Shown here piece by piece: positions 43,928 through 54,800 of a stretch of DNA of 64,000 nucleotides. The stretch's first letter is position 1; the number at the start of each line of letters is the position of its first letter. The notes below the pieces were generated by a model. That model was not told where the DNA came from. It was given only the letters and a program-made list of their open reading frames with translations, and ran no database searches. The stretch comes from Bacteroidota bacterium (GTDB taxonomy: Bacteria; Bacteroidota; Bacteroidia; Cytophagales; Cyclobacteriaceae). A program made the translations under genes and the position numbers. Where the stretch lies: NCBI GenBank assembly GCA_947470895.1, contig CANIVF010000017.1, positions 1 through 64,000 of the forward strand, written 5' to 3'.

Positions 43928-46900
43928 ATGAAAAGATCATTTGTATTGATTTTTTATGCTTTGTTATTGATAGCCTGCAGCCAGGATAAAGAACCATTAT
44001 TCAAAACCATAAACCCTGCAGAGTCCGGCATTCATTTTTCGAACACCATTACCTATGCGGATTCTCTTTCGGTCATAGACTTCGAATACATGTACAATGG
44101 AGGCGGAGTAGCCGTGGGTGATATCAATAATGACGGTCTTCAGGATCTGTATTTTACAGGTAACATGACATCCAGTAAACTTTATTTGAATAAGGGCAAC
44201 TGGAAGTTTGAAGACATCACTGAAAAAGCAAACGTAACAACATCCACCTGGGCTAGCGGTGCATCCATGGTAGATATCAATCAGGATGGTTTTAAAGACA
44301 TCTATATCAGTGTTGGTGGAAATCGAAATACACCAGAGAGCGAGCGAGCGAATATTTTATTCATCAACAATGGTGATTTAACATTTACTGAACAATCCGA
44401 AAAATATGGATTGAACGATAAGGGCTATGGAATACAAAGCACGTTTTTCGATTATGATCTCGATGGAGATCTTGATATGTATCAATTGCGCAATTCGTTT
44501 GTCAGCTATAGTCGCAATTCCTCCAGACCTAAAGTGGTGAATGGAGAAGCGGCATCCAATGATAAACTTTTTAGAAACAATGGCGACTTAACTTTTACTG
44601 ATATAACCAAAGAAGCAGGAATCCTGATTGAAGGTTTTGGTTTAGGAGTAACCGTTTCAGATTTCAATGATGATGGCTGGCCCGACATCTATGTCTCAAA
44701 CGATTTTATCACCAACGATCTTTTGTGGATCAACAACCAGAACGGAACGTTCACCAACCGGGCTTCCAACTATCTCAAACATCAAACCTTTAATGGCATG
44801 GGCAACGATGTGGCTGATTATAACAACGATGGTCTCGTTGACATTGCCGTAGTGGATATGTTGCCCGAAGACAACAAGAGATGGAAACTTACACCTCGAG
44901 GAAACGGGTACGATGAATTTGAACATGGCCTAAGTGTAGGCTATGAACCTCAATACGTTCGCAACACGTTGCAACTTAATAATGGCAATGGCACCTTTAG
45001 TGAAGTAGGTCAACTGGCCGGTGTAGAAGCTACCGAATGGAGCTGGAGTGTTTTGTTTGCCGACTATGATAATGATGGGCTCAAAGATCTATTCATCACC
45101 AACGGATATGGAAAAGACATCACCAACCTGGATTTTATCATGTATGGTGATGAAACACAAAACATGGGATTGCCCACTGCCGACAAAGAGCAGCGTCAAG
45201 CTTTATTGAATGAACTACCTGGAATAAAAATTCATAACTACATCTACAAGAATAAAGGAGACCTCACGTTTAGTGATGAATCAACATCATGGGGCATGAC
45301 AGAACCCACCTTTTCAAATGGCGCAGCCTATGCAGATCTCGATAACGATGGAGACCTTGATTTAGTCGTTAACAATATTGATGGCGAAGCCTCACTGTTA
45401 GAAAGCCAGGCTAACAATGAAAAAAATAAATCAAACTATTTAAGAATTGCTTTTGAAGGCCCTGAAAAAAATTGGGAAGGCTTTGGAACAAAAGTCTACC
45501 TGAAAACAAAAGGAACATTACAGTATCAATATTTTTCGCCCTTTCGGGGTTATCTGTCATCAGTAGAACCATTTTTACATTTTGGATTGAATCAGAATAA
45601 GGTTGTTGATAGCCTGGAGATTATCTGGCCTGATGGAAAATATCAGTTGCTTACGCAAATGAATTCAAACCAATTGATCAAAGTTTCCTACAAAGACGCT
45701 GGCAAAAGACCAGAAAAAAATATTACTCCAATCAAAACACTTTTCAAAATAGCAGCCGAAACAGGAATAGATTTCCTTCATAAAGAAAATCCATTTATTG
45801 ATTTTAAAGTACAGCCATCTATACCCCACATGAACTCTCGCTATGGACCAGGCATTGCTGTGGCCGATGTAAATGGTGACGGGCTTGAAGATTTTTATAT
45901 TGGTGGTGCCGCAACCTACGCTGGTGCTTTATTCATGCAAAACTCGGAAGGGAAATTTAATCGTCAACATTCAACGGGCATTGATAGTCTGGCAGAAGAT
46001 ACAGGCGTGTTATTCTTTGATGCAGATTTGGATGGAGATCTTGATTTATACATAGCCAGTGGCGACACCGAACAGAGCAGCAACGCTCCTATCTATCAGG
46101 ATCGTTTTTTTGTCAACGATGACAAAGGAAATTTTAGCCTTGTCCGAAATGCATTGCCTGTTGAAACAACCAGTGGATCATGCGTAGTGGCTGCCGACTA
46201 TGATCGTGATGGTGATCTTGATCTGTTTATTGGAGGAAGAATTACTCCAGGGAAATATCCGATGCCAGCAGAGAGTTTTCTATTGCGCAACGATACTAAA
46301 AACGGAGTCCCCAAGTTTATCAACATCACACAAGAAATCATTCCCCATATAAATCAATCCGGCATGGTGAGCGCTGCATTATGGAGTGACTTTGATCATG
46401 ATGGTTGGATGGATCTGGTGATTACGGGCGAGTTTTTACCCATCCGGTTTTATCGAAACAATAAAGGAAAGTTTGAAGAGCCAACAAATCTTGAAAACTC
46501 TTCAGGCTGGTGGAATTCTCTTGCTGCCGGTGACTTTGATTTAGATGGTGATATCGATTACCTAGCGGGCAATCTCGGGTTGAACAGTCATTTCAAATCA
46601 ACTGCTAAAGAACCACTGTGCATATACGCCAAAGATTTTAATAAAGACGGCCGCATCGATCCAATCATGAGTTACTATACACAAGGAATAAATTATATTG
46701 GACATCCACGCGATGTTCTCATCGATCAAATAAATACCATGCGTGGAAGATTCCGAACCTTTACAGCTTATTCAGATGCAACTTTCGATCAATCATTTCT
46801 TCCCGAAGAACTGGATGATGCCTACGTAGTTTGCGCTCAAACCTTTGAAAGCAGTTACATCGAAAATATCGGTAATGGAAAATTCAGAATGAAAGCACTT

Positions 46901-47416
46901 CCACTCGTTGCCCAGATTGGACCTATCTATGGAATGATCACAGAAGATTTTGACAATGATGGGAACCTTGATGTACTGCTTAGTGGTAACTCCTATGCCC
47001 CCGAAGTTATTTCCGGAAGAGATGATGCTATGATCGGACTTTTATTGAAAGGCGATGGAAAAGGAAATTTCATTCCGATGTATAATACTAAAAGCGGTTT
47101 CGTGTCAGATCTGGATTCAAAGGGAATAGTAAAAATTATTCTTGCCAACGGTCAGAGTTTAATTGTGGTTGGAAACAACTCGAATAAAGCAACATCATTT
47201 ATGGATGAAATACCGTCAACGTATGTGAAAGCCAACACCAACGATGTGACTGCCACCGTCACGCTATCAGATGGAAGAAAGTATCAGCACGAATTTCAGT
47301 ATGGATCTAGTTATTTGTCTAACTCGAGTCGCTCGTTAAAATTGTCTCCGAAAATTTCGGCTATTATGATTACCGACTATCAGGGAAATGAAAGATCCAT
47401 TCAAATAGATAAGTAA
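43928..47416 (+). CDS. VCBS/FG-GAP repeat lipoprotein with UnbV domain, copy 1
   Basis: This 1162-residue lipoprotein has the lipobox 'LLLIACSQD'. Many FG-GAP/VCBS-type calcium loops of the 'DINNDGLQDLY' and 'DLDGDLDM' kind form one or two seven-bladed propellers. An ASPIC/UnbV domain lies at about 500-600 ('NYLRIAFEGPEKNWEGFGTKV', then 'FSPFRGYLSS' and 'SLEIIWPDGKYQ'). A second series of repeats follows. Proteins of this type follow SusCD pairs in Bacteroidota and are thought to bind or process extracellular polymers or assist the SusCD complex. No catalytic residues are known. It is a close paralogue of the gene at 51832, separated by Lgt and a DUF5107 gene. Confidence 0.9.
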   Translation: MKRSFVLIFYALLLIACSQDKEPLFKTINPAESGIHFSNTITYADSLSVIDFEYMYNGGGVAVGDINNDGLQDLYFTGNMTSSKLYLNKGNWKFEDITEKANVTTSTWASGASMVDINQDGFKDIYISVGGNRNTPESERANILFINNGDLTFTEQSEKYGLNDKGYGIQSTFFDYDLDGDLDMYQLRNSFVSYSRNSSRPKVVNGEAASNDKLFRNNGDLTFTDITKEAGILIEGFGLGVTVSDFNDDGWPDIYVSNDFITNDLLWINNQNGTFTNRASNYLKHQTFNGMGNDVADYNNDGLVDIAVVDMLPEDNKRWKLTPRGNGYDEFEHGLSVGYEPQYVRNTLQLNNGNGTFSEVGQLAGVEATEWSWSVLFADYDNDGLKDLFITNGYGKDITNLDFIMYGDETQNMGLPTADKEQRQALLNELPGIKIHNYIYKNKGDLTFSDESTSWGMTEPTFSNGAAYADLDNDGDLDLVVNNIDGEASLLESQANNEKNKSNYLRIAFEGPEKNWEGFGTKVYLKTKGTLQYQYFSPFRGYLSSVEPFLHFGLNQNKVVDSLEIIWPDGKYQLLTQMNSNQLIKVSYKDAGKRPEKNITPIKTLFKIAAETGIDFLHKENPFIDFKVQPSIPHMNSRYGPGIAVADVNGDGLEDFYIGGAATYAGALFMQNSEGKFNRQHSTGIDSLAEDTGVLFFDADLDGDLDLYIASGDTEQSSNAPIYQDRFFVNDDKGNFSLVRNALPVETTSGSCVVAADYDRDGDLDLFIGGRITPGKYPMPAESFLLRNDTKNGVPKFINITQEIIPHINQSGMVSAALWSDFDHDGWMDLVITGEFLPIRFYRNNKGKFEEPTNLENSSGWWNSLAAGDFDLDGDIDYLAGNLGLNSHFKSTAKEPLCIYAKDFNKDGRIDPIMSYYTQGINYIGHPRDVLIDQINTMRGRFRTFTAYSDATFDQSFLPEELDDAYVVCAQTFESSYIENIGNGKFRMKALPLVAQIGPIYGMITEDFDNDGNLDVLLSGNSYAPEVISGRDDAMIGLLLKGDGKGNFIPMYNTKSGFVSDLDSKGIVKIILANGQSLIVVGNNSNKATSFMDEIPSTYVKANTNDVTATVTLSDGRKYQHEFQYGSSYLSNSSRSLKLSPKISAIMITDYQGNERSIQIDK

Positions 47417-47444
47417 CATAGCGAACTCGACTCGATTTGATGCG

Positions 47445-48569
47445 TTACACCTTTTTACTTTTGGAAGAAGTGACCAGGAGTACTACACCAAATAAGAAAA
47501 TCGGAATACAGAGATACTGATCTACCGTTAAAGGAACACTCTTGATCAGTGGTCTTGTTAACACATTCATGAACTCGATCATAAAATGAATGCCACTGAT
47601 TGACATGATTACCAAACCAGCCATTCTTCCTGACTGATGTTTTTTAAGGTGCTCGTTCCAATACCAGATTAACACAATCAATAAAACAAGAAACACAACT
47701 CCTTCATAAAGTTGAAGAGGATGCCGGGCTAATCCGATGGTTTGAATCCGTGCCATATAATTATTTGCAGTATCCACAAAAATGGTATAATGCAAAGGCT
47801 CCGTGCCAGGCTCAAAAATCTGATCAGACAATTCGAATAAATACGTTTTAACATCTCCAATCAGAAACTCATTGACCAATTGTTCCGTTGCTCCATCTTT
47901 AAAAAAGACATACGCGATCAAAGGCTCATAGCCAACTCCCTCGTGAAGCATCGCTTTCCCTTTCATCACCGAAACGGTATCGAGCGGATTTTCACCATTA
48001 GGATTTCGCATGGCGCAGCAGGGTACGTTTAGCAGACCTTTTTCTATTTTATCAACAGCCAGGATACCAGTCGGTAAATCGGTAGGTTTTCCAAAAAATT
48101 CAGATTGAAACACGTTGCCAACACGAACAAAAATAATGATCACGAGCACGAGAACTAACCCTTTGTCGAGCAACCATAAAAATGGCCTGCTTTTAAGCTT
48201 GGCATAAATCAGCAAGGTGATGATTGCACCAGCTATAGCACCCAGCATAGAAAACTGGCCGATGCCCACAAACTTAAAACCCTGACTAAATTCGAACGGG
48301 AAAAGAATCTGAGCTGGCTTATTGAAAAGAATATCAGGCTCAATAAACGCAACATAAAAAAGACGTGCGCATAATATCGCTCCAACCAAAGTGAAATTAA
48401 AGACCGATCCCACTTCGCCAGAATTTGCGCCTTCCTTTTTAAACATGTAAGAAAGAAGCTTTCTTCCGGCCAAAACTCCAACCACCAATAAAATAGTCAA
48501 CCATTTAAGTTGAAATGGGCCGAAGGAGAAAATATCGGGGTTAATATTCCAAATAAAGTTCAATATCAT
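47445..48569 (-). CDS. lgt: Prolipoprotein diacylglyceryl transferase with central insertion
   Basis: Lgt attaches diacylglycerol to the lipobox cysteine of prolipoproteins in the inner membrane. The protein is 374 residues with about seven membrane helices. It keeps the family signature 'FVRVGNVFQSEFFGKPTDLPTG', where E. coli has GRIGNFINGELWGR, and the final 'RHPLQLYEG' block. Between them lie about 80 extra residues with a CC pair, which makes the protein longer than the 291-residue E. coli enzyme. Long forms occur in cytophagalean relatives. It is convergent with the VCBS gene and divergent from DUF5107, so it may be an unrelated housekeeping gene trapped in the locus. Whether a second lgt exists elsewhere cannot be told. 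Confidence 0.88.
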   Translation of the reverse strand: MILNFIWNINPDIFSFGPFQLKWLTILLVVGVLAGRKLLSYMFKKEGANSGEVGSVFNFTLVGAILCARLFYVAFIEPDILFNKPAQILFPFEFSQGFKFVGIGQFSMLGAIAGAIITLLIYAKLKSRPFLWLLDKGLVLVLVIIIFVRVGNVFQSEFFGKPTDLPTGILAVDKIEKGLLNVPCCAMRNPNGENPLDTVSVMKGKAMLHEGVGYEPLIAYVFFKDGATEQLVNEFLIGDVKTYLFELSDQIFEPGTEPLHYTIFVDTANNYMARIQTIGLARHPLQLYEGVVFLVLLIVLIWYWNEHLKKHQSGRMAGLVIMSISGIHFMIEFMNVLTRPLIKSVPLTVDQYLCIPIFLFGVVLLVTSSKSKKV

Positions 48570-48728
48570 AGCGAATTAAATCAAGGTTCAAGTGGTCACA
48601 AAGTAAAGATTCTTTAGCGAGTTTGCCATTGAATAACCGGTTGAAAAAAACAAATATTAATTGAGCCAACTCTATAGAAAGGTTCTTAAATTACTGTCCA
48701 TTACATCTTAGCATATCAGTCAATTATT

Positions 48729-51700
48729 ATGAAAAAAATCTACCTCACGCTGTTCTCATTCCTGATGTTTCACCTTGTGAATGCGCAGTCCACCGCGTCA
48801 ATAAAGGAAAGCATCAAAACATTCAAGACTTATCCCTTCAGCGACCCCAACCCAATTCCGTCTAAAAGTCTGATCTACCCTTACTTTAGGTACGATGGCT
48901 TCACGGATAAGCCCGTGGATAAGCAATGGAAGGTGGTGGAACTTGAAAATCAATACATCAAATTGATGGTTTTGCCAGAAGTGGGTGGAAAAATATGGTC
49001 AGCCTGGGAAAAGTCAACGGGGCTTCCTTTCATATACAATAATCAAGTAGTAAAATTTCGTGATATAGCGATGCGTGGCCCCTGGACTAGCGGGGGTATT
49101 GAACCAAACTATGGCATCATAGGACACACACCCAATTGTGCAACACCAGTAGATTATCGAATAGAAAATAAAGCGGATGGAAGCGTAAGTTGCTATGTAG
49201 GCACATTTGATAAACTGACGCAAACGTTCTGGACCATTGAAATAAATCTTCCAACTGACAAGGCTTACTTTACTACACGATCTACCTGGCATAATGGAAA
49301 TTCTTTGGAACAACCCTACTACACGTGGATGAACGTAGGCATGCCTGCAAAGGGGAACCTTGAATTCGTGTTTCCTGGAACCCGCTACATCGGCCACGAA
49401 GGTGAATACGCGAGTTGGAAAATCAACCAGGAGAACAAAAAGGATATTTCCTTTTATGAACAAAATAACTTTGGAACGTACAAATCTTACCATGTCTTCG
49501 GCAGTTATACTGATTTCTTTGCATCCTTTTACCACGATCAAAATTTTGGTATGGGCCACTACTCATTATATGATGAAAAACCCGGAAAGAAAATATGGAT
49601 CTGGGGACTATCCCGCCAAGGCATGATCTGGGAAAATTTATTGTCCGATACCGATGGTCAATATGTAGAAGTACAATCTGGAAGACTATTCAATCAATCA
49701 TCTGACAATAGTATATATACACCATTCAAACACCGAGGTTTCTCGCCATACGCAACAGATGTTTGGACAGAATATTGGTTCCCAATCAAAGGAACAAAGG
49801 GAGTCGTTAAAGCAGATCCTTACGGATCGTTAAATCTTAAAGCGGAAGGTGGATATCTTAAGTGGCTATTCTCACCATTAGAGTCAATCCATGAAACACT
49901 AACCATTTCGAGTGGCGACAAAAAAATTGTAGAACGAAAAATCGCTTTCAATCCCCTTCAGATTTACAAAGACTCAATTCAATGGTCGGGAGATGCTAAA
50001 GCAATAAAACTTACCATTGGTGATAAATTTTCTTATGATGCAAATCCTAAGGCTGATAGTCTTTCAAGACCCGTTACCTTACCAGGAGATTACAAATGGG
50101 ATACCCCATACGCACTTTACACACTTGGTAAAGGTGCACTGCAAACCAGGGATTATGTAAAAGCAGAAAATAAATTTTTAGAATGTCTTTCAAAGGATCA
50201 GTATTTCTTACCAGCACTTATCGAAATGTCCTTCCTGCAACTAAGAAAGATGGATTACGAAAACGCACATAAGCTTGCGATGAAAGCGCTGAGCATCAAT
50301 ACCTACGATCCGGCTGCCAATTTTGCCTATGGCTTAGCGAATGTTGCTCTGAACCATATTGTTGATGCGAAAGAAGCTTTTGGTATTGCCTCAGCCTCAA
50401 TAGAATATCGCAGTGCGTCTTATACAGAATTAGCGAAGTTATACTTCAGAGAAGATCAAATTAAGAAGAGTTTTGAGTATGCGCAGAAAGCCATTAGCGA
50501 GCAACCGAAAAATAGTGATGCGTGGCAGATTATCGCTGCCATATACCGAGTTCAGGGAGAAAAAGAAAAAGCAATCGCATGTTTTGAGAAAATTCAAGAG
50601 ATCAACCCGCTAAGTCATTTTGTAAATGCCGAGAAGCTTTTGTGGAGTATGTCTGCCTCACAGGATTTTACGAAACAGATCAGTCAGGAAATGAAGGATG
50701 AAATTTTTCTTAATCTTGCAGATTGGTATCTGACCATTGATCGCTATCAGGATGCTCTCGCCATATTGAAGCAAGCTCCACAGCAATCAGAAATTTTGTA
50801 TTGGCAAGCCTATTTGCTAAAGAAGAATAATGACGCATCATACTCATCAGTACTTGCCCAGGCCGATCAATCCTCCACTACACTAGTATTTCCTTATCGT
50901 GTTCATGCTGCAGATGTGATGGCATGGGCGATTCAAAACTCTAGTTCATGGAAGCCAAAATATTTTCTGGCCCTTATCCATTGGAATGCCGGAAACACCA
51001 AGAAGACAAAAGAATTACTTCAACAATGTGGTAATCCGGACTTCGCTCCGTTTTATGCAGCAAAAGCATCACTCTTTGCTGCGGAAGAAGAACAGGATCT
51101 AATCAAAGCAACTCAATTGGATAAGAATGAGTGGCGTTATGGGAAACTACTGGTCAATCACTATCTCAATGCAGGCAATCCGCAAAAAGCTTTAACGATA
51201 GCCATCGATTATCAAAAACGTTTCTCAAATAATGATGGCTTAACATTTCTATTGGCAAAATGCTATCTCGTTAATAAGCAATATCCAAACAGCTTGAAGG
51301 TACTTACCAGTAAAATATTTTTACCCAATGAAGGTGCAACGGAAGGTCGTCAACTTTATCGTGAATCGTTGCTAATGATGGCATTTGATAACGTGGAGAA
51401 AGGAAAGTATAATCAAGCCATATCGAATATTGAAAAAGCAAGACTATGGCCCGAAAATCTGGGCGTAGGAAAACCTTACGATGCCGATATTGATGAACGC
51501 TTCGAAAATTTTCTCCATGCGGTGTGTCTCGAAAAAATGAAAAAGAAATCAGAGGCTGATAAAATCTACTCTTCACTACATGCTGAAATGAGTCAGATTA
51601 AAAATGGCAACTTGTTGATCAATGCCTTTGCTTTAAGAAAAAGTGGAATGGACGAGAACGGTGCGAAACTGCTGGAGCAATGGAAAGAAAAATCAACCGA

Positions 51701-51827
51701 CAAAACCATTCCAAAATGGTGCATTCAGGTTTACAAACAAAACGCACAGGGAGAGAGTCTTCCAACAAATAATGATCAATTTAGATTGCTATCCCGATTA
51801 TCAAATTATCTAAGTGCAAAGAATTAA
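48729..51827 (+). CDS. Exported DUF5107-TPR protein
   Basis: This 1032-residue protein has a Sec signal ending in VNAQ. Residues about 40-350 are DUF5107, a beta-sandwich-like domain related in fold to galactose mutarotase ('VELENQYIKLMVLPEVGGKI', 'GGIEPNYGIIGHTPNCATPVD', 'TWMNVGMPAKGNLEFVFPG'). Residues about 450-1030 contain a long TPR helical array (ALYTLGKGALQTRDYVKAENK and similar units). DUF5107 proteins in Bacteroidota stand beside carbohydrate gene clusters and may bind or epimerise sugars at a protein assembly built on the TPR part. The next gene starts five bases after its stop codon, so the pair is one unit. Function is not established. Confidence 0.85.
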   Translation: MKKIYLTLFSFLMFHLVNAQSTASIKESIKTFKTYPFSDPNPIPSKSLIYPYFRYDGFTDKPVDKQWKVVELENQYIKLMVLPEVGGKIWSAWEKSTGLPFIYNNQVVKFRDIAMRGPWTSGGIEPNYGIIGHTPNCATPVDYRIENKADGSVSCYVGTFDKLTQTFWTIEINLPTDKAYFTTRSTWHNGNSLEQPYYTWMNVGMPAKGNLEFVFPGTRYIGHEGEYASWKINQENKKDISFYEQNNFGTYKSYHVFGSYTDFFASFYHDQNFGMGHYSLYDEKPGKKIWIWGLSRQGMIWENLLSDTDGQYVEVQSGRLFNQSSDNSIYTPFKHRGFSPYATDVWTEYWFPIKGTKGVVKADPYGSLNLKAEGGYLKWLFSPLESIHETLTISSGDKKIVERKIAFNPLQIYKDSIQWSGDAKAIKLTIGDKFSYDANPKADSLSRPVTLPGDYKWDTPYALYTLGKGALQTRDYVKAENKFLECLSKDQYFLPALIEMSFLQLRKMDYENAHKLAMKALSINTYDPAANFAYGLANVALNHIVDAKEAFGIASASIEYRSASYTELAKLYFREDQIKKSFEYAQKAISEQPKNSDAWQIIAAIYRVQGEKEKAIACFEKIQEINPLSHFVNAEKLLWSMSASQDFTKQISQEMKDEIFLNLADWYLTIDRYQDALAILKQAPQQSEILYWQAYLLKKNNDASYSSVLAQADQSSTTLVFPYRVHAADVMAWAIQNSSSWKPKYFLALIHWNAGNTKKTKELLQQCGNPDFAPFYAAKASLFAAEEEQDLIKATQLDKNEWRYGKLLVNHYLNAGNPQKALTIAIDYQKRFSNNDGLTFLLAKCYLVNKQYPNSLKVLTSKIFLPNEGATEGRQLYRESLLMMAFDNVEKGKYNQAISNIEKARLWPENLGVGKPYDADIDERFENFLHAVCLEKMKKKSEADKIYSSLHAEMSQIKNGNLLINAFALRKSGMDENGAKLLEQWKEKSTDKTIPKWCIQVYKQNAQGESLPTNNDQFRLLSRLSNYLSAKN

Positions 51828-51831
51828 TAGA

Positions 51832-54800
51832 ATGAATAAGAAAGTTTCTTTAACGATAGGTCTGATCTCGGTTCTGTTATTTCATCAGTGCGCAAAACCT
51901 GAAAAGGATACGCTATTTGTGGAAATGCCTTCCGATGAAACCGGGATTACATTCAAGAATGAAGTAATACAAAGTGCAGACAACCACATTTTGAATTATA
52001 GCTATTTCTTTAATGGCGGTGGCACTGCTGTTGGTGATTTCAATAATGATGGGTTGGTGGATATATACTTTATCGCCAATCAAACATCAAACAAGCTATA
52101 CATCAATCAGGGAAACTTAAAATTTGCAGACATCACAGACAAAGCAGGCGTTGGTGCCACAGAAGGATGGAAAACCGGTGTGAGCCTGACGGATATTAAC
52201 CAGGACGGATGGCTTGATATTTACGTATGCCGTTCGGCCGTGGGAGATTCATTGCTTCGAAAAAATCTTTTATACGTAAACAATAAGGATCTAACATTCA
52301 CAGAACGAGCTGCGGAATATGGTATTGACGACAGCTCCTACTCTACCCAAGCGGCCTTCTTTGATTACGACAATGACAACGATCTCGATTTATTTGTTCT
52401 TAATCACTCCTTGCAGCGCTATGCCGGCTTTAACAATTTGCTCAATAATGCCAAAGGACAAAGAGGTGATAAATTTGGAAGCAAATTTTATCAAAATCAA
52501 AATGGAAAGTTTATCAACATATCCGATCAGGCAGGCATGATCAGTAATGTGTTGAGCTTTGGATTAGGCGTGGCGGTAACTGATTTGAATCAGGATGGAT
52601 TCCTTGATATGTACATCTCTAATGACTTCAACGAAGAAGATTATTTGTATATGAACAATGGTGATGGAACATTCACCAACTCGATTAAAAAAGCTACCGA
52701 TCATGTTTCGCTTTTCTCTATGGGCTCGGACGCTGCCGATATTAACAATGACGGACTCATTGATATCTATACGCTGGATATGTTGCCCGCCACGAACGAA
52801 CGAATCAAACTTTCATCGGGTGATGATAATTATGATAAATATCAAATGCTGATTGGTGCCGGGTTTCATCATCAAACCACACGCAACATGCTTCAGCTGA
52901 ATAATGGCGATGGCACGTTTTCTGAGATCGGTCAGTTTGCCGGTATTTCCAATACCGACTGGAGCTGGTCTGCCTTGTTCAACGATTTTGATGGCGATGG
53001 TTGGAAAGATCTTTACGTTAGCAATGGCTACGAAAAAGATTACACCAATATGCAGTTTTTAAAATTCACTGTAGATGAACAACTCAACGCACAGCAAACC
53101 GGTGCACCCCTCAGCGTGCAGGTGATTTTAAACAACATGCCTTCTATTAATGAGGGCAATTTCCTATTTAAGAATAATGGTGATCTTTCCTTCGAAAACA
53201 AAACTGAAGACTGGGGAATTACCAAAAAGAATAAATCAAGTGGAGCTGCCTATGCTGATCTGGATAATGATGGTGATCAGGATCTGGTAGTGAATGGGAT
53301 GAATACCCCATCGTTGATTTACAAAAACACGAGTGTCGATAAAAAACAATCTAACTATGTGAAGATTGATTTGCTGAAGAAAAATCCTGGCAGGAATGTA
53401 ATTGGTACAAAGCTTCTTGCATACACTGGCAGTAATACCCAGTTTATAGAATTCTCTCCTGTACGTGGTTATGAATCTTCCATGATGTCGTCCATTTCTA
53501 TTGGTATTGGAAAAGCACCTCAACTGGACTCCATCAGCATCATCTGGCCAAATGGAAAAAAACAAAGCATACAAAACATAAAAGCAGGCTCAGAAATCAG
53601 TCCACTGATCGATGATGCCAATCAAAACGTAACGCTGCATCGGGTTCCAACTACCAAGCCATTGTTTGATTCTGCAAACCTGATCAATTGGAAACACGAA
53701 CCTGCTGCAGTAAATGATTTCAAAAGACAATTACTGCTTCCTCACATGTATTCTTACACAGGACCAAAAATGGCGACCGGTGATGTGAATGGAGATGGTT
53801 TGGAAGATATTTTTGTAGGAGGACCAAAAGGACAAAGCAGCGCTCTAATGATTCAACAAAAAAACGGATCATTCAAACCAGATGTAAAAAATTCATTTGC
53901 TGCGGATACCATTTATCAAAATGAGAATGCCACGTTCTTCGATGCTGATGGTGATAGCGATTTAGATATATACATCGTTGGAGGAGGTTATCTTTTTAAT
54001 ATGAGTGATCCCATGTTACAGGATCGTCTCTATCGCAACGATGGTAAAGGAAATTTTAAAAAGGATATTCAGGCATTACCGATAGAAACAGAAGCTGGCT
54101 CAGTAGCCGTTTCGTTTGATGCCGATGGCGATAAAGATCTTGATCTATTTGTGGGTGGAAGAATCACACCAGCACAATATCCGGTCAATCCACGCAGCTT
54201 CCTTTTGATTAATGATGGCAAAGGAAATTTCACGAGTAAAGCGGAAGAACTGGCACCTGGCCTTCAGTACACCGGTATGGTTACTGATGCAAAAGTGATC
54301 GACTTGAATAAAGATGGATTTTCTGATCTAATTCTCGCTGGAGAATGGATGCCTATTCAGGTTTGGATTAACCATGCTGGAAATTTTAAAGATGAAACTT
54401 CACAATGGTTTCCTTATGCGAACAATGGTTGGTGGAATTGCATTGAAGCAAATGATTTTGATAACGATGGCGATTTAGATTTGATTGCCGGAAATGCCGG
54501 TACCAATAATCAGTTCGGAGTTTCTGAGCAGCATCCGGCCACGATGATCTTCAAAGACTTCAATTTTGATGCACAAGTAGATCCGTTCTTTTGCTATTTC
54601 ATTAATGGGGTTTCTTATCCTTATGCCAGTCGCGATGAAGCACTCGGTCAGGTGAATTTTCTCAAGCAACGTTTTCCCGATTACATTTCATACGCTAACG
54701 CAACGATGGATAAAATATTTACCCCCGGGGAGTTAACGGATACCGTTGTCCTTAAGGCAAACGAGTTGCGTACGCTGTTATTTGAAAATACAGGCACCTC

